Shown here piece by piece: positions 12,120 to 23,334 of a stretch of DNA of 64,000 bases. The stretch lies in the NCBI GenBank assembly GCA_026018925.1, contig JAKSZU010000005.1, positions 24,554,779-24,618,778 on the forward strand, in the 5' to 3' direction. Each line of letters opens with the position of its first letter. Positions within the stretch are counted from its first letter, which is position 1. The stretch is from Tupaia tana (lineage: Eukaryota > Chordata > Mammalia > Scandentia > Tupaiidae). The notes under the pieces were generated by a model that worked only from the letters and a program-made list of their open reading frames with translations, made no database searches and was not told the DNA's origin. The position numbers and the translations under genes were made by a program.

Positions 12120-12500
12120 CTTCACTCCAGACTTGAGCTATCTGCATCTTCTCACGTACACCACCTTCAGAGCTCCCTAACTGATGTCTCTGTCTTTCCC
12201 CTTTTAAACCGATGTCCACAACATGGAAGGATCTTTTCATATGTCTCCTCTGTAGGTCAGCCCCTGCCTTCTCATTCCTCAGTGGTTTTCCATTGTTCCT
12301 GGGGATAAACAGAATTTTTAGCATGACCTTCAAGGTCACCTGCCTTTAAATCTTGAAATTTACCTACCATTTAACTTCTTTCAGTTTTTCTAACGCTGTC
12401 GCTCCTCCTCAGAGCCATCACATATTCTGTTCCCGCTTGCTGGCATGAAGCCGAGCTGACCCCTGTCTCTCTATAGAGCGAATGCCCACCTCACACCACA
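12120..12500 (-). repeat. L2-like antisense fragment (tentative)
   Basis: Pyrimidine-rich, with features of inverted L2 sequence such as CCTCAGTGGTTTTCCATTG and GACCTTCAAGGTCACCTGCC. Weak, from memory. Confidence 0.35.
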
Positions 12501-12611
12501 GATCTTGGTCTAGTCACTGCAGAACACCGCCCTGACTTCCAGTCTAGAGGTTTTATTTATATATAATCTTGAAATATGAAAGTGTAAATATAAAATATTT
12601 ATATGATATGC

Positions 12612-12735
12612 GAGGTCTTCAAAAAGTTCATGGAAAATATATGTTATGAAAAAACTAGGCATGGATTTCAAAATTTTTGCATAAAACTAAATACATACTT
12701 TAATTTCAATTTTCATGAACTTTCTGGTGTCCTCC
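12612..12735 (+). mobile_element. MITE-like element, family 2 copy 2
   Basis: Left end GAGGTCTTCAAAAAGTTCAT and right end ATGAACTTTCTGGTGTCCTC form an inverted pair; the centre ATTTCAAAATTTTTGCA is shared with other copies. Confidence 0.75.
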
Positions 12736-13620
12736 TACATCAATATATAACATGAAATAATTGACATGTAAGTGACATAAGTATATTTGAAGTACGAGAG
12801 CGTGCACTGTGCCTGGCGTATCCTAGTAGCTCCTGCTTTAGCCTGGCTGTGAGTCTGATCGCCCAGCCAGCACTTACTGAGCACGTACTCTATATAAAAC
12901 AGTGTGTTGAGGTAACATAGAGGGGACTGTAGGAAGTTAAAATACATGTTCCTGTCCTTGAGGTCATGAAACCTTGTGAGGAAAGTAGGAAGAACATACA
13001 GCCGTATGTAGAAATAACTGTCCTCACCTTTAAGGACATGCTTATGCAGGACCTAAGTATTTACTGAGTACATTTTTCCTGGCAAAGTAGGGCTGGAGTA
13101 AGAATGGCACTATGTCTGTGGACAGGTAAGTTTTTATCTTGTTTTGTTTTACGTTAAACTGGTTATCAGGTTAGCTTAAACGTTCTATAATCATCTTTTA
13201 GAAATGGGGACTAGAACATTTCAAATAATTTTCTTTCAAAGACAGCTAAGTCAGACTAGTCGAGTGGTGGGAAAGGATGTCTGTGCAGGTACCTCGTCTG
13301 CATAACGTGGGCGAGACGTGGGCAGTACGTTTCCTGCAAGCCGCAAGCCTTCTGAGTGTTCTTTCCTGAGAACGATGGAAGCAGTTCTTGTAGTTGGAGC
13401 ACAGTTGCTTTCTGTGGAGCTAGATTAAAGAGCTAAGTATCAGCTATTTTTTGTTGGGTCTTTGGGAAGAAGGAGTGTGCTTCTTTAGGATTTTCTAACA
13501 GTAGAGTAATTGAAATGTGAACATCTCTGGTCTCGTTTCCTGTGCATTGTAACCACATCTAACGTGCTGTTTTCCTTTCCCTCTGTCTCGGTATGCTTTC
13601 TTTCTTTTCCTGCGCATCAG

Positions 13621-13796
13621 GAGCAAAAACGTATAGACGGCACCACCCGTGAGGTGAAAAAGGTTAGAAAAGCCAGAAACAGGCGCCAGGAGTGGAATAT
13701 GATGGCATATGACAAAGAGCTTAGACCCGACAACAGGTTGTCTCAGAGTGTGTACCACGGAGCGTCTTCCGAGGGATCCCTGTCCCCAGACACTAG
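13621..13796 (+). CDS. WASF3: WASF3 coding exon d (residues 181-239), basic region
   Basis: Acceptor AG at 13619-13620 and donor GT at 13797-13798; 176 bp, entering in phase 0 and leaving after two bases of an Arg codon. It begins EQKRIDGTTREVKKVRKARN and continues RRQEWNMMAYDKELRPDNR, then a Ser-rich linker ending SPDT. The Lys/Arg-dense first half is the WASF basic region, which in the family binds PIP2/PIP3 and helps place the WAVE complex at the leading-edge membrane. This is the canonical WASF3 version of the segment; a WASF2-like version of equal splice phase sits 3.8 kb downstream at 17563. Confidence 0.97.
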
Positions 13797-14847
13797 GTGT
13801 GTGAGTGTCATAGCTCCCTCATCCCCGGTGCTCTGGGCCACTGGGTACTATGGGTTTTATTATACACTGAAAATGTACCTGCAACATTGGGGTTTATGTG
13901 GCCCATTATAAATGTCAAAATTTTCTTAAAAATTACATATATATATATAAATAATATTTCAAGACTCTGTTATTTTACATTGGGATCTTTTTTTTCTTGC
14001 CTGATTTTTGTTTTTAAATCTCTCTGACTTAAATTTATTGTTCAGTTAATCTAGATATGTAGTGTTTTAATCGATTCTGAATTTGGGGTAACTGCCAGTG
14101 ACTTACATTTTTATTTTAATGATTTAATGTTTTCTCTTTAGCTTAGAATTTTGAATGTCCTTTGCCACTTGCTATGTAAAAATGACTGGTAGGTGATAAT
14201 TAATGTGACTAAGGAATACCTTCTTTTTTTTTTATAGTAACTTTCAAAAAGTGACAGAAAATTATTTCTTACTTCAGATAACTAATCTTATGTATTCTAG
14301 TTTCAGGAGGAGAATTTTGTCGGAGTTTAATTTAAAAATTTGGTAGCAGTTAAGTAAAAATATTTCTTGCAGATGTGAATGATGTGGATGATCACTAAGT
14401 CACATTCGTCACAAAAGGGATTAAGTGACAGGGACTCGTCAATTTTAACTTTTGGTTTAATTTCCTATTTCTGATAGTCTTTCATTTGCATAACTCTTGA
14501 AGTCGTCCGGCAGTATTTCAAAATGACAAATTGTTACGATAGGTGACTCAAGAATGTCTCAAAACAGTAACAACTGTATCTTATGTTATATACTTATATA
14601 TATTTTTTTCTTTCACCTTTGTAACCTCAGTATTCAGTAGGCTCTCATTTAGGTGTTTCATGAGTTCTTGCTGTATAAGGAAGAGCTTATTTGGTAGTTG
14701 CCTTAAATATTTCTAATCATAAAGTCTGTAAATATTGGTAGGATGTAATGCAAATAGGTAATTTTTAGGTAATTTTTTTGTTAAATATTAGAGAATTATG
14801 GGAGCTTTGCTTGAGTTCTAGCCTGAAGTTTGAAATTTAATGTCATG

Positions 14848-15058
14848 GGGTTTTGTTTTTAATTGCTAACGGGCATGAGTGCTTACCAGAGAGAACAAGA
14901 AAGGGAGGAAGTGCCCTTGGTGGGGCATGATCACACTAATCCTTTCTCCTACATTTCTCCATCCCGTTGGGAAAAACACACATCTGGGCGTATTTTTCAA
15001 GCCACTGGGGCAAGGATGCTCAGGCATGTGGGATCTGACTCCCTTAGGCCCAGTGTCA
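14848..15058 (-). repeat. tRNA-derived SINE, diverged long form
   Basis: GGGCATGAGTGCTTACCAGA, GA-rich stretch, TTTCAAGCCACTGGGGCAAG and a damaged tRNA head. Among the most diverged copies. Confidence 0.7.
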
Positions 15059-15192
15059 GTTTATTTCTATATAAAATAAGAATGCTGATAGAATTCTGCA
15101 CATAGTTCTTTGGAGGGAGGAAGAGGTACATGAACCTCATACCTCTCATGATGTTAATTTGCTTTTTTGCTTTTTTCCAAATAATTGAAATT

Positions 15193-15427
15193 TTTATTTA
15201 TTTATTTTTTAGGTTATTGCCACAGGGCACATGTACTTGCTGGAGAGAGATGGGGGTGGAGAGGGCATGAGGTGCAGTGGGGGGTGACCATGCTGCATTC
15301 ACTTCTCCGTTCTCAGGATTTTGGACATGCACACCCAGTATGATTTTCAAGCCACTGTGTCTGGGGTTCAAACTGTGGTTAGCTCTGTGGGACTCCAGCA
15401 CCTTAACCACAACACCATCCATAGCCC
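15193..15427 (-). repeat. tRNA-derived SINE, long form
   Basis: (TTTA)n start, GGGCACATGTACTTGCTGGA, then TTTTCAAGCCACTGTGTCTG and the tRNA head. Separated from the next copy by about 60 bp. Confidence 0.85.
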
Positions 15428-15489
15428 CAAATATTTCTTTTTATCCCACATACACTTCTTTTTTTTTAACAGAAACAGATGTACAAATG

Positions 15490-15748
15490 ATTTATTTTTT
15501 TTAAGAGAGATTTTTGCTATAGGGTATGTGCGCTCTCCAGACAGACAGAAAGCGAGAAATCAGACCTCTCCATCCCACCCAGGGGAGATGGTCATGCTGC
15601 AATCCCTTCTCTTCTATTCTCCTCTTGGGATCTTGGGGATGCACATGCACATGCCCGGCATGAGTTTGAAGCCACTGGGTTGCAGACTCAAACCGTGGTT
15701 GACTACGTGGGAGTCCAGCAACAAAACCATTATGCCATCTGCTGGCCC
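15490..15748 (-). repeat. tRNA-derived SINE, long form
   Basis: TTTTTGCTATAGGGTATGTG to CCATCTGCTGGCCCC. Well-preserved. Second SINE in tandem arrangement. Confidence 0.9.
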
Positions 15749-16539
15749 CAATGATTTTTTTTTTTACTCCTTAGTTTAATGATTGATACTCTGAGATTAC
15801 ATGTTGCATGTTGGGTATGAAATTGATGGTCCTTCAGATTATTTAGTATTTTGTCTTTATATTTATGTTGTTTAGGTATATTTTCATTTTTCTTATGTTT
15901 CAAAAAGCAAACAGTATTTTACATTTTATCTCTTTAGGATTTCCTATTGTCTCAGATTATTTCCCATGGACTCTCACTATTTGCATTTATTATTTACTAA
16001 CAAATATATAGATTATAATTCATCATTATAGTTGGATTATCTTTTTTACATTAATTTAGAAATTTTTATTTACTAAAATGTGTCACTTTTTTCCTAATTA
16101 TAAAATAAGACATGCTGATTAAATCTGGAAATTACAGAAAAAATCTAAGTGAAATATTCTCCATTGTCTCACCATCCCGAGAAATCACTATTTACATTTT
16201 AGTGTAATTCTTTTTGGTATTTTTCTGTATATGCGTATGTTTTTTCTTTTACAAAATCAGAATCATGCTTTGTTTTCTTTCTTTTGACTTTTTTTTGTTA
16301 TCGCTCATGTATTATTTAGAAATCTAGTTTTTAATATTGTAACTTTTCATCTGAGTGTATTGGGGATACTCAGGGAAATTTAAGTCTCAAGTGCCATGGC
16401 ATGTATCTAAGCCGTTCTTATAAGTATTTTACTTTAACGCAGTCCATGTAAGTTCTCTGTCTGTCTCTCTCTGTCAGTTGTTAGGAATGGTTTCTAAGTA
16501 TGAATTTAAGATGAGAATTGATGGAATGCTTCCCTACTG

Positions 16540-17110
16540 AATAACCAGCTCTCTCTTGCTATTATTCAGGAAGCATCATACCTCCATCCATGCCCAGCTG
16601 TCCTTGTTTTTCCTGCATTCAATTCTGGGCCCTGTTACAGCTCTCTGACTCTGCCCACATGTCTACCCGAGAAACCCTGGGGGATTTACGGGACGCTCCC
16701 ACTGAGTCCCACTGCTGTACTTCCTGTTTCAGAATCATCTCTGCCCCTACCACTCCTCTGTAGCAGATGATTGTTTATGGTCACAGAACTTCAGGCCGCC
16801 CTGCTCACCCCCGTGCGGGCAGAGCTGCAGTGCCTCACTGGAGAACTGTCTCTAGCAATTGCCCTGCCTCTGCCCTTTCCTCCTGCCCTCTGTGTCCTCA
16901 TTTTCTGTGGTCCTTCCCTCTTCAGCATACCAAGCCTTTGCCTCTGCCCAGTCCACATGATGGTCGCCTGTCGTCAGAGTCTTCCTCCTAGAAATCCGCT
17001 TTGATGTCTCCGTCAAACATCTATTGCCTCTTCCTTTACTACCACTCCCTGTGGTTCATCCCCTTACTTCGCTCTTTCCGGCTTGTGTCATAGAGCTACT
17101 CCACAGGGGA
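16540..17110 (-). repeat. L2-like antisense stretch (tentative)
   Basis: CT-rich run containing CTCCATCCATGCCCAGCTGT and TGATGTCTCCGTCAAAC that looks like an inverted L2 body. ORFs here are chance. Confidence 0.35.
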
Positions 17111-17562
17111 ATCCCTCTCAGTGAGGCCACAGTATTTACCGCTTCTCAGCCTCGTCCCATCAGAAGCACTCCACCATTAGAAGAGCGTGCACAGTAGTCA
17201 GTGACGTAGGCACGCACATGTCGTCCATGACTGTAGAGTTTTAGGTATTTGTTTTTAAAGTATGCTAAACTAAAGAACAGGTCAGGTTTAAAAATGTCAT
17301 TAACTCATTTACCAGCATTTTGCACACCTTACTCTAGAATTCATCCTGCAATTATGGAGGAAAAAAAGAGTTATTAGTTATGATTAAAGTACAACTAAGG
17401 AAGGAAAAAGCGGGAAAAGCCTCTTTTCATTTAGCAAGCGTTTCTGTGCCACTCCATACTCCAGTTAAGGGGAGCTCCTGTCTGAAGTCGCCAAGATCTA
17501 AATTCAGTTTGTGTCTTCCCTGCTCCCCACATCCCCAATGTGTGTTTGCGTATTTCCTTCAG

Positions 17563-17729
17563 AGAGAGAAACACAAGCTGAATCCTAACAGAAACCAGCA
17601 AGTAAACGTGAGAAAAGTCAGAACAAGAAAAGAAGAGTGGGAGAGGAGGAAAATGGGCATTGAGTTTATGAGTGACGCAAAGAACCTGGAACAGGCAGGG
17701 AGCAGGAAAGAGGACAGAGCGCCCAGAGG
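17563..17729 (+). CDS. WASF3: Candidate alternative WASF3 exon (WASF2-like basic region)
   Basis: Not part of the canonical transcript, but it has the signs of a real exon. A pyrimidine-rich stretch and AG at 17561-17562 precede an open reading frame that starts REKHKLNPNRNQQVNVRKV and continues RTRKEEWERRKMGIEF. This aligns with the WASF2 segment that contains KIKTRKEEWEKMKMG, the positional counterpart of exon d. Entry is phase 0, like exon d. Using GT at 17730-17731 the exon is 167 bp and leaves in phase 2, again like exon d, so swapping would give a 499-residue protein ending this segment in RAPRG before SHASDV. The donor is not a strong consensus site, so the exact 3' end is uncertain. 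Including both exons together would break the frame (phase 2 into phase 0), which supports mutual exclusion. Confidence 0.72.
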
Positions 17730-18575
17730 GTTTGTCATTTTGCTTTCTTTGGGTTCCCAGCGTCAGGCCTGCCCCTGCTTCAGCCATCACGAGAGGATGT
17801 GCAGCCCCTACTGACACTGCGCTGTAACCCGGGCCAGCGTGTGACGTACTAATGCCCACTGCGCTGCGTGGCTTCCACATGCGTGAGTCCTCACCCACCG
17901 GCGAGGGCTCAGCTGGCATCTCAGCACCCCGGCATCTTTCTCAACTCTGCTCAACTAATCCACAACTCCATTTCTCTCAGGGTTTCTCACTCAGCTCTGC
18001 ACTGAAAGAAAACAAGAAGGCCTTTCCATAGTACTCCACACTGCATCCCTCTATGTGAAAGACATTTCTTTTGTTTAAGAAAAATACGATTCACTACATC
18101 GCATTCTTGATTTCTTTTTCTGTTCTTACTGTTAATATTTATCCAGCTCACCTGCCATTTTATATTTTCTAATTACATGCTGTCAGTTTCATTGCCACTG
18201 AAATCCTCTGTCTGTCATAGACGTAGTTTCTCTACTAAATGAAATTTGTCTTGTAGCCTTCTCTTAGAGAGGAAGTATGTTGAAATGCCGTGAAAACGAG
18301 GCTCCGCTCTCTCCTGCTTGCAGATCTCTCTGCCTTACTCACTTCAGAGCTGTGACTCTGAATTCATGTAACACCGGGGCTTGCTGCTAAGATAGTAATT
18401 ATGTTGTTGCTCGGAAGCTCTCACGGGGCCAGGCCTAGTTGATAGCAAAAGAAATATACATGTCTGATTTCTGTGCATTTGGCAGTGGCATTATTCAAAT
18501 ATGCACTGTGTCTGTTAGGGGGAATTTTAAAAACTTAATTTAAATTTCTCCCACCCCTTTTCTCTCAAATGTCAG

Positions 18576-18842
18576 GTCCCACGCGTCGGATGTTACAGAT
18601 TACTCTTACCCGGCTACTCCCAACCATTCTCTACACCCTCAGCCAGTGACCCCTTCCTACGCAGCTGGTGATGCACCACCGCATGGGCCCGCAAACCAGG
18701 CGCCCGAACATGAGTACCGGCCCCCTTCTGCCTCAGCAAGGCACATGGCCCTAAACAGACCTCAGCAACCACCACCCCCGCCTCCCCCGCAGGCCCCTGA
18801 GGGGTCCCAGGCCTCTGCACCCATGGCTCCAGCAGACTACGG
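18576..18842 (+). CDS. WASF3: WASF3 coding exon e (residues 239-328)
   Basis: Acceptor AG at 18574-18575; donor GT at 18843-18844, so the in-frame TAA just past the exon lies in the intron. It encodes SHASDVTDYSYPATP, then a Pro/His/Ala-rich linker, RPPSASARHMALNRP and a run of seven to eight prolines, ending PADYG. By codon count the first Tyr of DYSY is residue 248, matching a reported Abl target in human WASF3. The polyproline run is typical of the family's profilin/SH3-binding region (for example for IRSp53 or Abl SH3 domains). Phases fit both neighbours. Confidence 0.96.
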
Positions 18843-20039
18843 GTAAATCAGCGTTTCTTGTGTTCTACTGCCAACTTGCTCTTGCATTTGAATCCTGCCG
18901 TGTATGGCAGGAGAACTGTCATTTTGATATTTTCAAGGCCGAAGTATAGTTAAGAATGACTGGATGTAGATTCTCTTAGTTATGACAAATTCTGTGTGAA
19001 ACAAAGGAGGTACAGCACCTGCCACCTTTCCCTTTTGGTGACAGCTAAAACTCAGGTTTATGTCTGTGTTAGGATATGCATTCCCTTTACATACGCACTT
19101 AGTCATGCTTATTTATGTTTGAAGGGATCTCTAAGCCCAGGTGTTGATAAAGGACAAAATGCTGATTTTATGAACCTGCTTCGAATCCTCAAGTTTCCCT
19201 CCACAAAATTCTTATCACAGATGAGAATACCATTTAATGTAGCCCCTTCGCCCCGGTGTTGGTTCTTACCCTTGGCCTTTTCTTGACCTTGACATTGGTA
19301 GTCCCATTTCTTGATTTCATTCTGCCCCGAGGCCCTTTTGTTTTCTGACTTACAGGTAAGCACAAACACTGTCCTTAAAAAGACCCTCCTGTTCAAGTGT
19401 TTATCATCCCAAACACCCACCTATATTTTGATTGACCTTAGCTCTCTTTTTTGGATTAACTCTGACCTTAAACTGTTCACCCCTTGGAGTGGACGTCCCG
19501 GGAATTGAAAATACAACCCCTCCTGTAGCATGCATGTTCTTCCAGCCAGAACGGTGGGTATCCCTCTAGGGACGCGTGTCCCTCAGCTGTCAGGAGTTTT
19601 GTCTCTGACCGTGCAGTTCTGAGTACTTCCTACCTCTTGGTTCACCAAGACAAGATTTCAGGGAGTATTCCGAGACTGTTACTGTCTGGTGGAGAGGGTC
19701 CATGGTCCAGCTGGTTTGGAAAACAGTTACAGAATTCAGCAAATTTCTCGATGGTTGGACCTTTCAACACTTCCGATACGCTCCCTGGCCCTGCAAGCGT
19801 GGGAGTTCCCTGGGGGTGGGCAGAGAACGTAGACTTTTCCCCATCTGGGCGACCACAGAGCCCTTAGAGGGTAAGCTTGGGAGCCGCCCGCTGTGGCAAT
19901 GACCGGTATGAAGAACATACTGGTGTTGCTGTCCTGACCTACGAGGTTGGACACTGTATCTAACTTTCCAGAGAAAATCACTTGTCATCCTGGCATGTTT
20001 GATTAGAAGGCCTTGAGTTTCTCATAATAAATAATGTAC

Positions 20040-20110
20040 TAGGTCATCAGAAAAGTCATGACATGTTTTTGCATAGAAAAATACATCATGAATTTTCCTA
20101 TGACCCAATA
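20040..20110. mobile_element. Palindromic MITE (mariner-like), family 1 copy 2
   Basis: TAGGTCATCAGAAAAGTCAT opposite AATTTTCCTATGACCCAATA: a roughly 70-bp hairpin with TA at the ends. Confidence 0.78.
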
Positions 20111-20173
20111 GAACTACGGAAATAGCTAACCCAGATGGATGTTTGCATCTGGCCATGATTTAAATTCCAGCAC

Positions 20174-20294
20174 AAGGGGTCTTCAAAAAGTTCTTAGAAG
20201 ATATGTATTAGGAAAATTTCAAAATTTTTGAACCAAAATAAACTTGTAGTTTAATTCTGTTTTTTTTCTGTGAAGTTTCTGCGGTCCCCTCTTA
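20174..20294 (+). mobile_element. MITE-like element, family 2 copy 3
   Basis: AAGGGGTCTTCAAAAAGTTC at one end and CGGTCCCCTCTT at the other. Only about 60 bp from the family 1 copy at 20040. Confidence 0.8.
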
Positions 20295-20395
20295 GGTACT
20301 CTGTCTTGGGGAAGGCTTTCTATTAGGCCTGGTGAGACCAGAGGATGCGACCCTTACTGATGCGTTGGTGTCTGTGTGTCTCCTCTTTTTATCAG

Positions 20396-20763
20396 GATGC
20401 TCCCAGCGCAGATCATTGAGTATTACAACCCGGCCGGCCCACCCCCTCCACCCCCTCCTCCCATGATTCCTTCCGCACAGACTGCTTTTGTCAGCCCTCT
20501 CCAGATCCCCTCTCAACCCTCCTTTCCCCCAGCAGCCGGCTCCACCTACTCAGCCCCTCCACACCCTCCTGCCACAGGGCTCCTGGTCACAGCCCCACCA
20601 CCTCCAGGCCCCCCACCTCCCCCGCCAGGCCCTCCTGGCCCTGGCTCTTCTCTGTCATCCTCCCCAATGCATGGGCCCCCAGCGGCTGAGGCAAAGCGTC
20701 CGGAGCCCTCACAGCCACCAATAAGTGACGCACGAAGTGACCTCCTTGCTGCTATTCGAATGG
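20396..20763 (+). CDS. WASF3: WASF3 coding exon f (residues 328-451), Pro-rich and WH2 start
   Basis: Largest visible coding exon, 368 bp; acceptor AG at 20394-20395, donor GT at 20764-20765 (GTAAGT, strong). It starts MLPAQIIEYYNP; codon counting puts the first Tyr of EYY at residue 337, a known Abl site in human WASF3. Several proline blocks follow (seven to eight Pro in a row, then PPPPGPPPPPPGPPGPG), the profilin-binding region that feeds actin to the WH2 motif. It ends with SDARSDLLAAIRMG, the amphipathic helix of the WH2/verprolin motif that binds G-actin; the WH2 is completed across the splice junction. The coding sequence is clearly GC-rich against AT-rich flanks. Confidence 0.97.
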
Positions 20764-20996
20764 GTAAGTGAAGTGCCCCAAACACACAGCCCCTCCCATG
20801 GGTTCTGTGTCTAACCAGCTACAGCCGCTTCATCTTCAAAGCGGCTTCTCCCTATGCTGTATTGTTTTTTAGAGGAGGGTTAAAAGACACTTACTTATTA
20901 TTTATTAATTTTTTAAGTACTACATGTATTTTTTTCCAGTGCAAGGTAAACCCATCAAGATAAAGGACTGAGCATTCAGGAAAGCTTACTCAACTA

Positions 20997-21064
20997 TTGG
21001 GTTGTCAGGAAAGTCATGACACATTTTTCTAAGAAACCGTGCCATGACTTTTCTGACAATCCAG
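20997..21064. mobile_element. Palindromic MITE (mariner-like), family 1 copy 3
   Basis: TTGGGTTGTCAGGAAAGTCA and its complement ACTTTTCTGACAATCCAG, flanked by TA on both sides (20995-20996 and 21065-21066). Almost a perfect hairpin. Confidence 0.82.
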
Positions 21065-21439
21065 TAGAAACTGAGTTACAGAAATGATTGCCTAATTAAC
21101 TGGACTGTATCCTCTGCATTCTTCTCTAAGGATAAAAGTACAAGTGGAAGAAAGTGTACATATCAATGATTTAGTGGTTTTTTGTTTTGTTTTGTTTTAA
21201 ATCTAGGGTATGTCCTGAAGCTGTCCTATTTTTAGCTTGATGTGCCCAGAGCGATGATGTTCCTGCATTTGCCTAACAGCACAACCCCTTGTCAGGCCAA
21301 GTCCAAGTCCTACACTGACCCCAGACTCCAGAATGTAAAGAAGCGAAGTTTCTTGGGTGGAATCAGGCCAGGGTACCTGGGCCACCTGTCTGAACCTGTG
21401 CTTTGAGCCTCACAAGAAACCTCCATACCACACCATTTA

Positions 21440-21713
21440 CTTTTTTTTTTTTCTTCTAAGTTTTTGCTGTAGGGCACGTGCACTTGTGGAGAGAGACAAA
21501 GAGAAGGAAAAGTAAGAAAGAGTGGAGGTGAGAAATCACTCCCCCGGGGTGATGGCCATTGCACATTTCTTCTCCATTCTTCTCTTCCTCCTGGGATTTT
21601 GGGCACATGCACATATAGCCAGAGTGATTTTTAAGCCACTGGGTCCGGGACTCAGACCACGGTCATCACATGGGAATCTAGCACCTTAATCACCACGCCA
21701 CCTGCTGGCTCCC
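21440..21713 (-). repeat. tRNA-derived SINE, long form
   Basis: Poly-T, TTTTTGCTGTAGGGCACGTG, body, TTTAAGCCACTGGGTCCGGG and CACCTGCTGGCTCC. Confidence 0.88.
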
Positions 21714-22089
21714 CACACCATTTATTCTTAATAAGATCAAAGCCAGGTTGGTCGAGTGGCACCAGTAGCATGTGGGAATATCCCAGGAGCTTCTCCGACT
21801 GTGGGGAGTGTCCCTGTCTCTGACCACAGCTCAGTCAGCGCAACCTGAGAGAGGACCCCAGCTCCAGCCCCACAGGCTCAGCCTTGGTGACGTCCTCCTG
21901 GGGCAGCTGTGACAGTGCTATCTCTGCCATTTGCTTCGGCGCCTGTGAATCAAGTCTCCTGAAGACCCCAGGGCCTCTGTACAGCTCAAACATCATTGGT
22001 GCCCTTTGATTTTGTCAAGAAAAAAATACCCAGAGAAAAACACCTCATGGAAAAAAATGTGAGGTCATAGTAAGACAGTGTTGGATTCG

Positions 22090-22332
22090 CTTTTTTCCTT
22101 CTTAATGGCAGAGGGCACTCATGCACACTTGAGAGGGAGAAAGAGAGAGAAAAACCACCCCTAGCAGGGCCTGGTTGCACCACAAGGCCTTTAATTTTCC
22201 ATCCCATGAGGATCCTGGGCATGCACACAGAGTGTTTTTTAGGTTGCCAGGGCTGAGACTCAAACCATGGTCAACCATGTGGGAGCTGGCTTCCTGTATG
22301 TAACTGGCCCCCACTGTGCTGTGGGGCCAGCC
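22090..22332 (-). repeat. tRNA-derived SINE, diverged
   Basis: GGGCACTCATGCACACTTGA, GA-rich region, GAGACTCAAACCATGGTCAA and a rearranged end GGGGCCAGCCC. Confidence 0.7.
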
Positions 22333-22821
22333 CAGATGCGCCTTTTTAAACTGGTAAACCCTAAGATGAGTTAATCCATGACCTAGATATAATCACAAGG
22401 AAAACAGCTCTTACGTATCCAAATCAATGTCATATACAGAGTAGCTGCCTGTATTCTTCAGAAGCTTGAAGGTCATGAAACACAAAGACTGAAAAACTGT
22501 GCAGATTTAAGGATGTTAACAAAACTTGACAACTGATGTTAACAGGGTGATACTGCCTTAGATTGTGAACCAGGAGGAATTTTTTCATGGGCAATTTAAT
22601 TTGGTCTGTTGGAAAAATCAGATAAAAATTTGTACAATAGGTGGTAGTATTATATAATTTGCTGGTTTTCATTTCAAAGTAAATATACAGAAAAGTATTT
22701 TAGGGGTTAAGGGGACATTGTATGCCACTGCTCTCAAATGATCCAGAGAAAAGTGTCTATGTGTGTGAGCAAGATTATGAAACAAATGTGGTCTAATATT
22801 ATTAGTTGGGAAATCTGGGTG

Positions 22822-23129
22822 CAGGGTTTGGTGGTTCCCACGTCTCTCCAAGATACATTCGAAGACCTCCAGTGGGTGCCGGAAACCAGAGATAGTACTG
22901 AACTCTTTACTGTGTTTTTCCTATACATACATACTTATGATCAAGTTTAATTAATAAATCAGGCACAGTAAGAGATCAACAACTATAACTAATAATCACA
23001 TGGAATAATTATAATAATATACTATAGTCAAAGTTGAGTGAATGTGATCTCTTTCTCACCGCTGTTTGGGCTGCTGCCAACTACCGGAAACCATGGAAAC
23101 CAAAACTACAGATAAGGAGGGACTGCTAT
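22822..23129 (+). mobile_element. Tigger/pogo-type nonautonomous DNA transposon
   Basis: Contains CTATACATACATACTTATGA, GGCACAGTAAGAGATCAACA and a terminus CAGATAAGGAGGGACTGC. This agrees with the widely distributed Tigger-type family whose ends read as TAAGGAGGGACTGC and its complement. The same family is split at 58637/61935. Confidence 0.65.
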
Positions 23130-23334
23130 GTATTGCTGTGTATGGGAATGTTTTTCTACTAGTTTTTGAGCTGTTCTGTAAATCTGAAATTATTTTCAAA
23201 TGAAAAATTAACAAATGATAAACATTAGGCCATCGGATATCCTATTTTGTTAATTAACTAAAAGCTTAGCTGTGACGGTTGCATTTTATTCATTTTTAAC
23301 AGTAATTGTTTAGACAGTGATTCTGGTAGGTTAT

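Larger units (their letters stand above)
8498..13620 (+). other. WASF3 intron c-d
   Basis: Contains a short SINE with an (AATA)n tail (9198), a tRNA/7SL composite (9886), an L2-like element split by an old SINE (10200-11150), old L1-like antisense sequence (about 11400-11900), an L2-like antisense stretch (12120-12500), and a MITE (12612). Segments 8498-9197, 9363-9885 and 12950-13620 show nothing identifiable. Confidence 0.85.
13797..18575 (+). other. WASF3 intron d-e
   Basis: Three SINEs on the - strand (14848, 15193, 15490), faint old L1-like sequence near 16080-16340, a GC-richer L2-like antisense stretch (16540-17110), and the candidate alternative exon at 17563. Segments 13797-14847 and 17740-18575 have nothing else recognisable. 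Confidence 0.85.
18843..20395 (+). other. WASF3 intron e-f
   Basis: Palindromic MITE at 20040 and a second MITE at 20174. The stretch 19190-19990 is moderately GC-rich with a 103-codon - strand ORF and overlapping short ORFs; I recognise no family and treat them as chance or very old repeat. Confidence 0.8.

Noticed and set aside
15321..15779. 152-codon ORF
   Set aside because: Read-through of two adjacent SINEs.
19109..19420. 103-codon - strand ORF in WASF3 intron
   Set aside because: No recognised domain, no start or splice context; might be an old repeat but I cannot support a gene.
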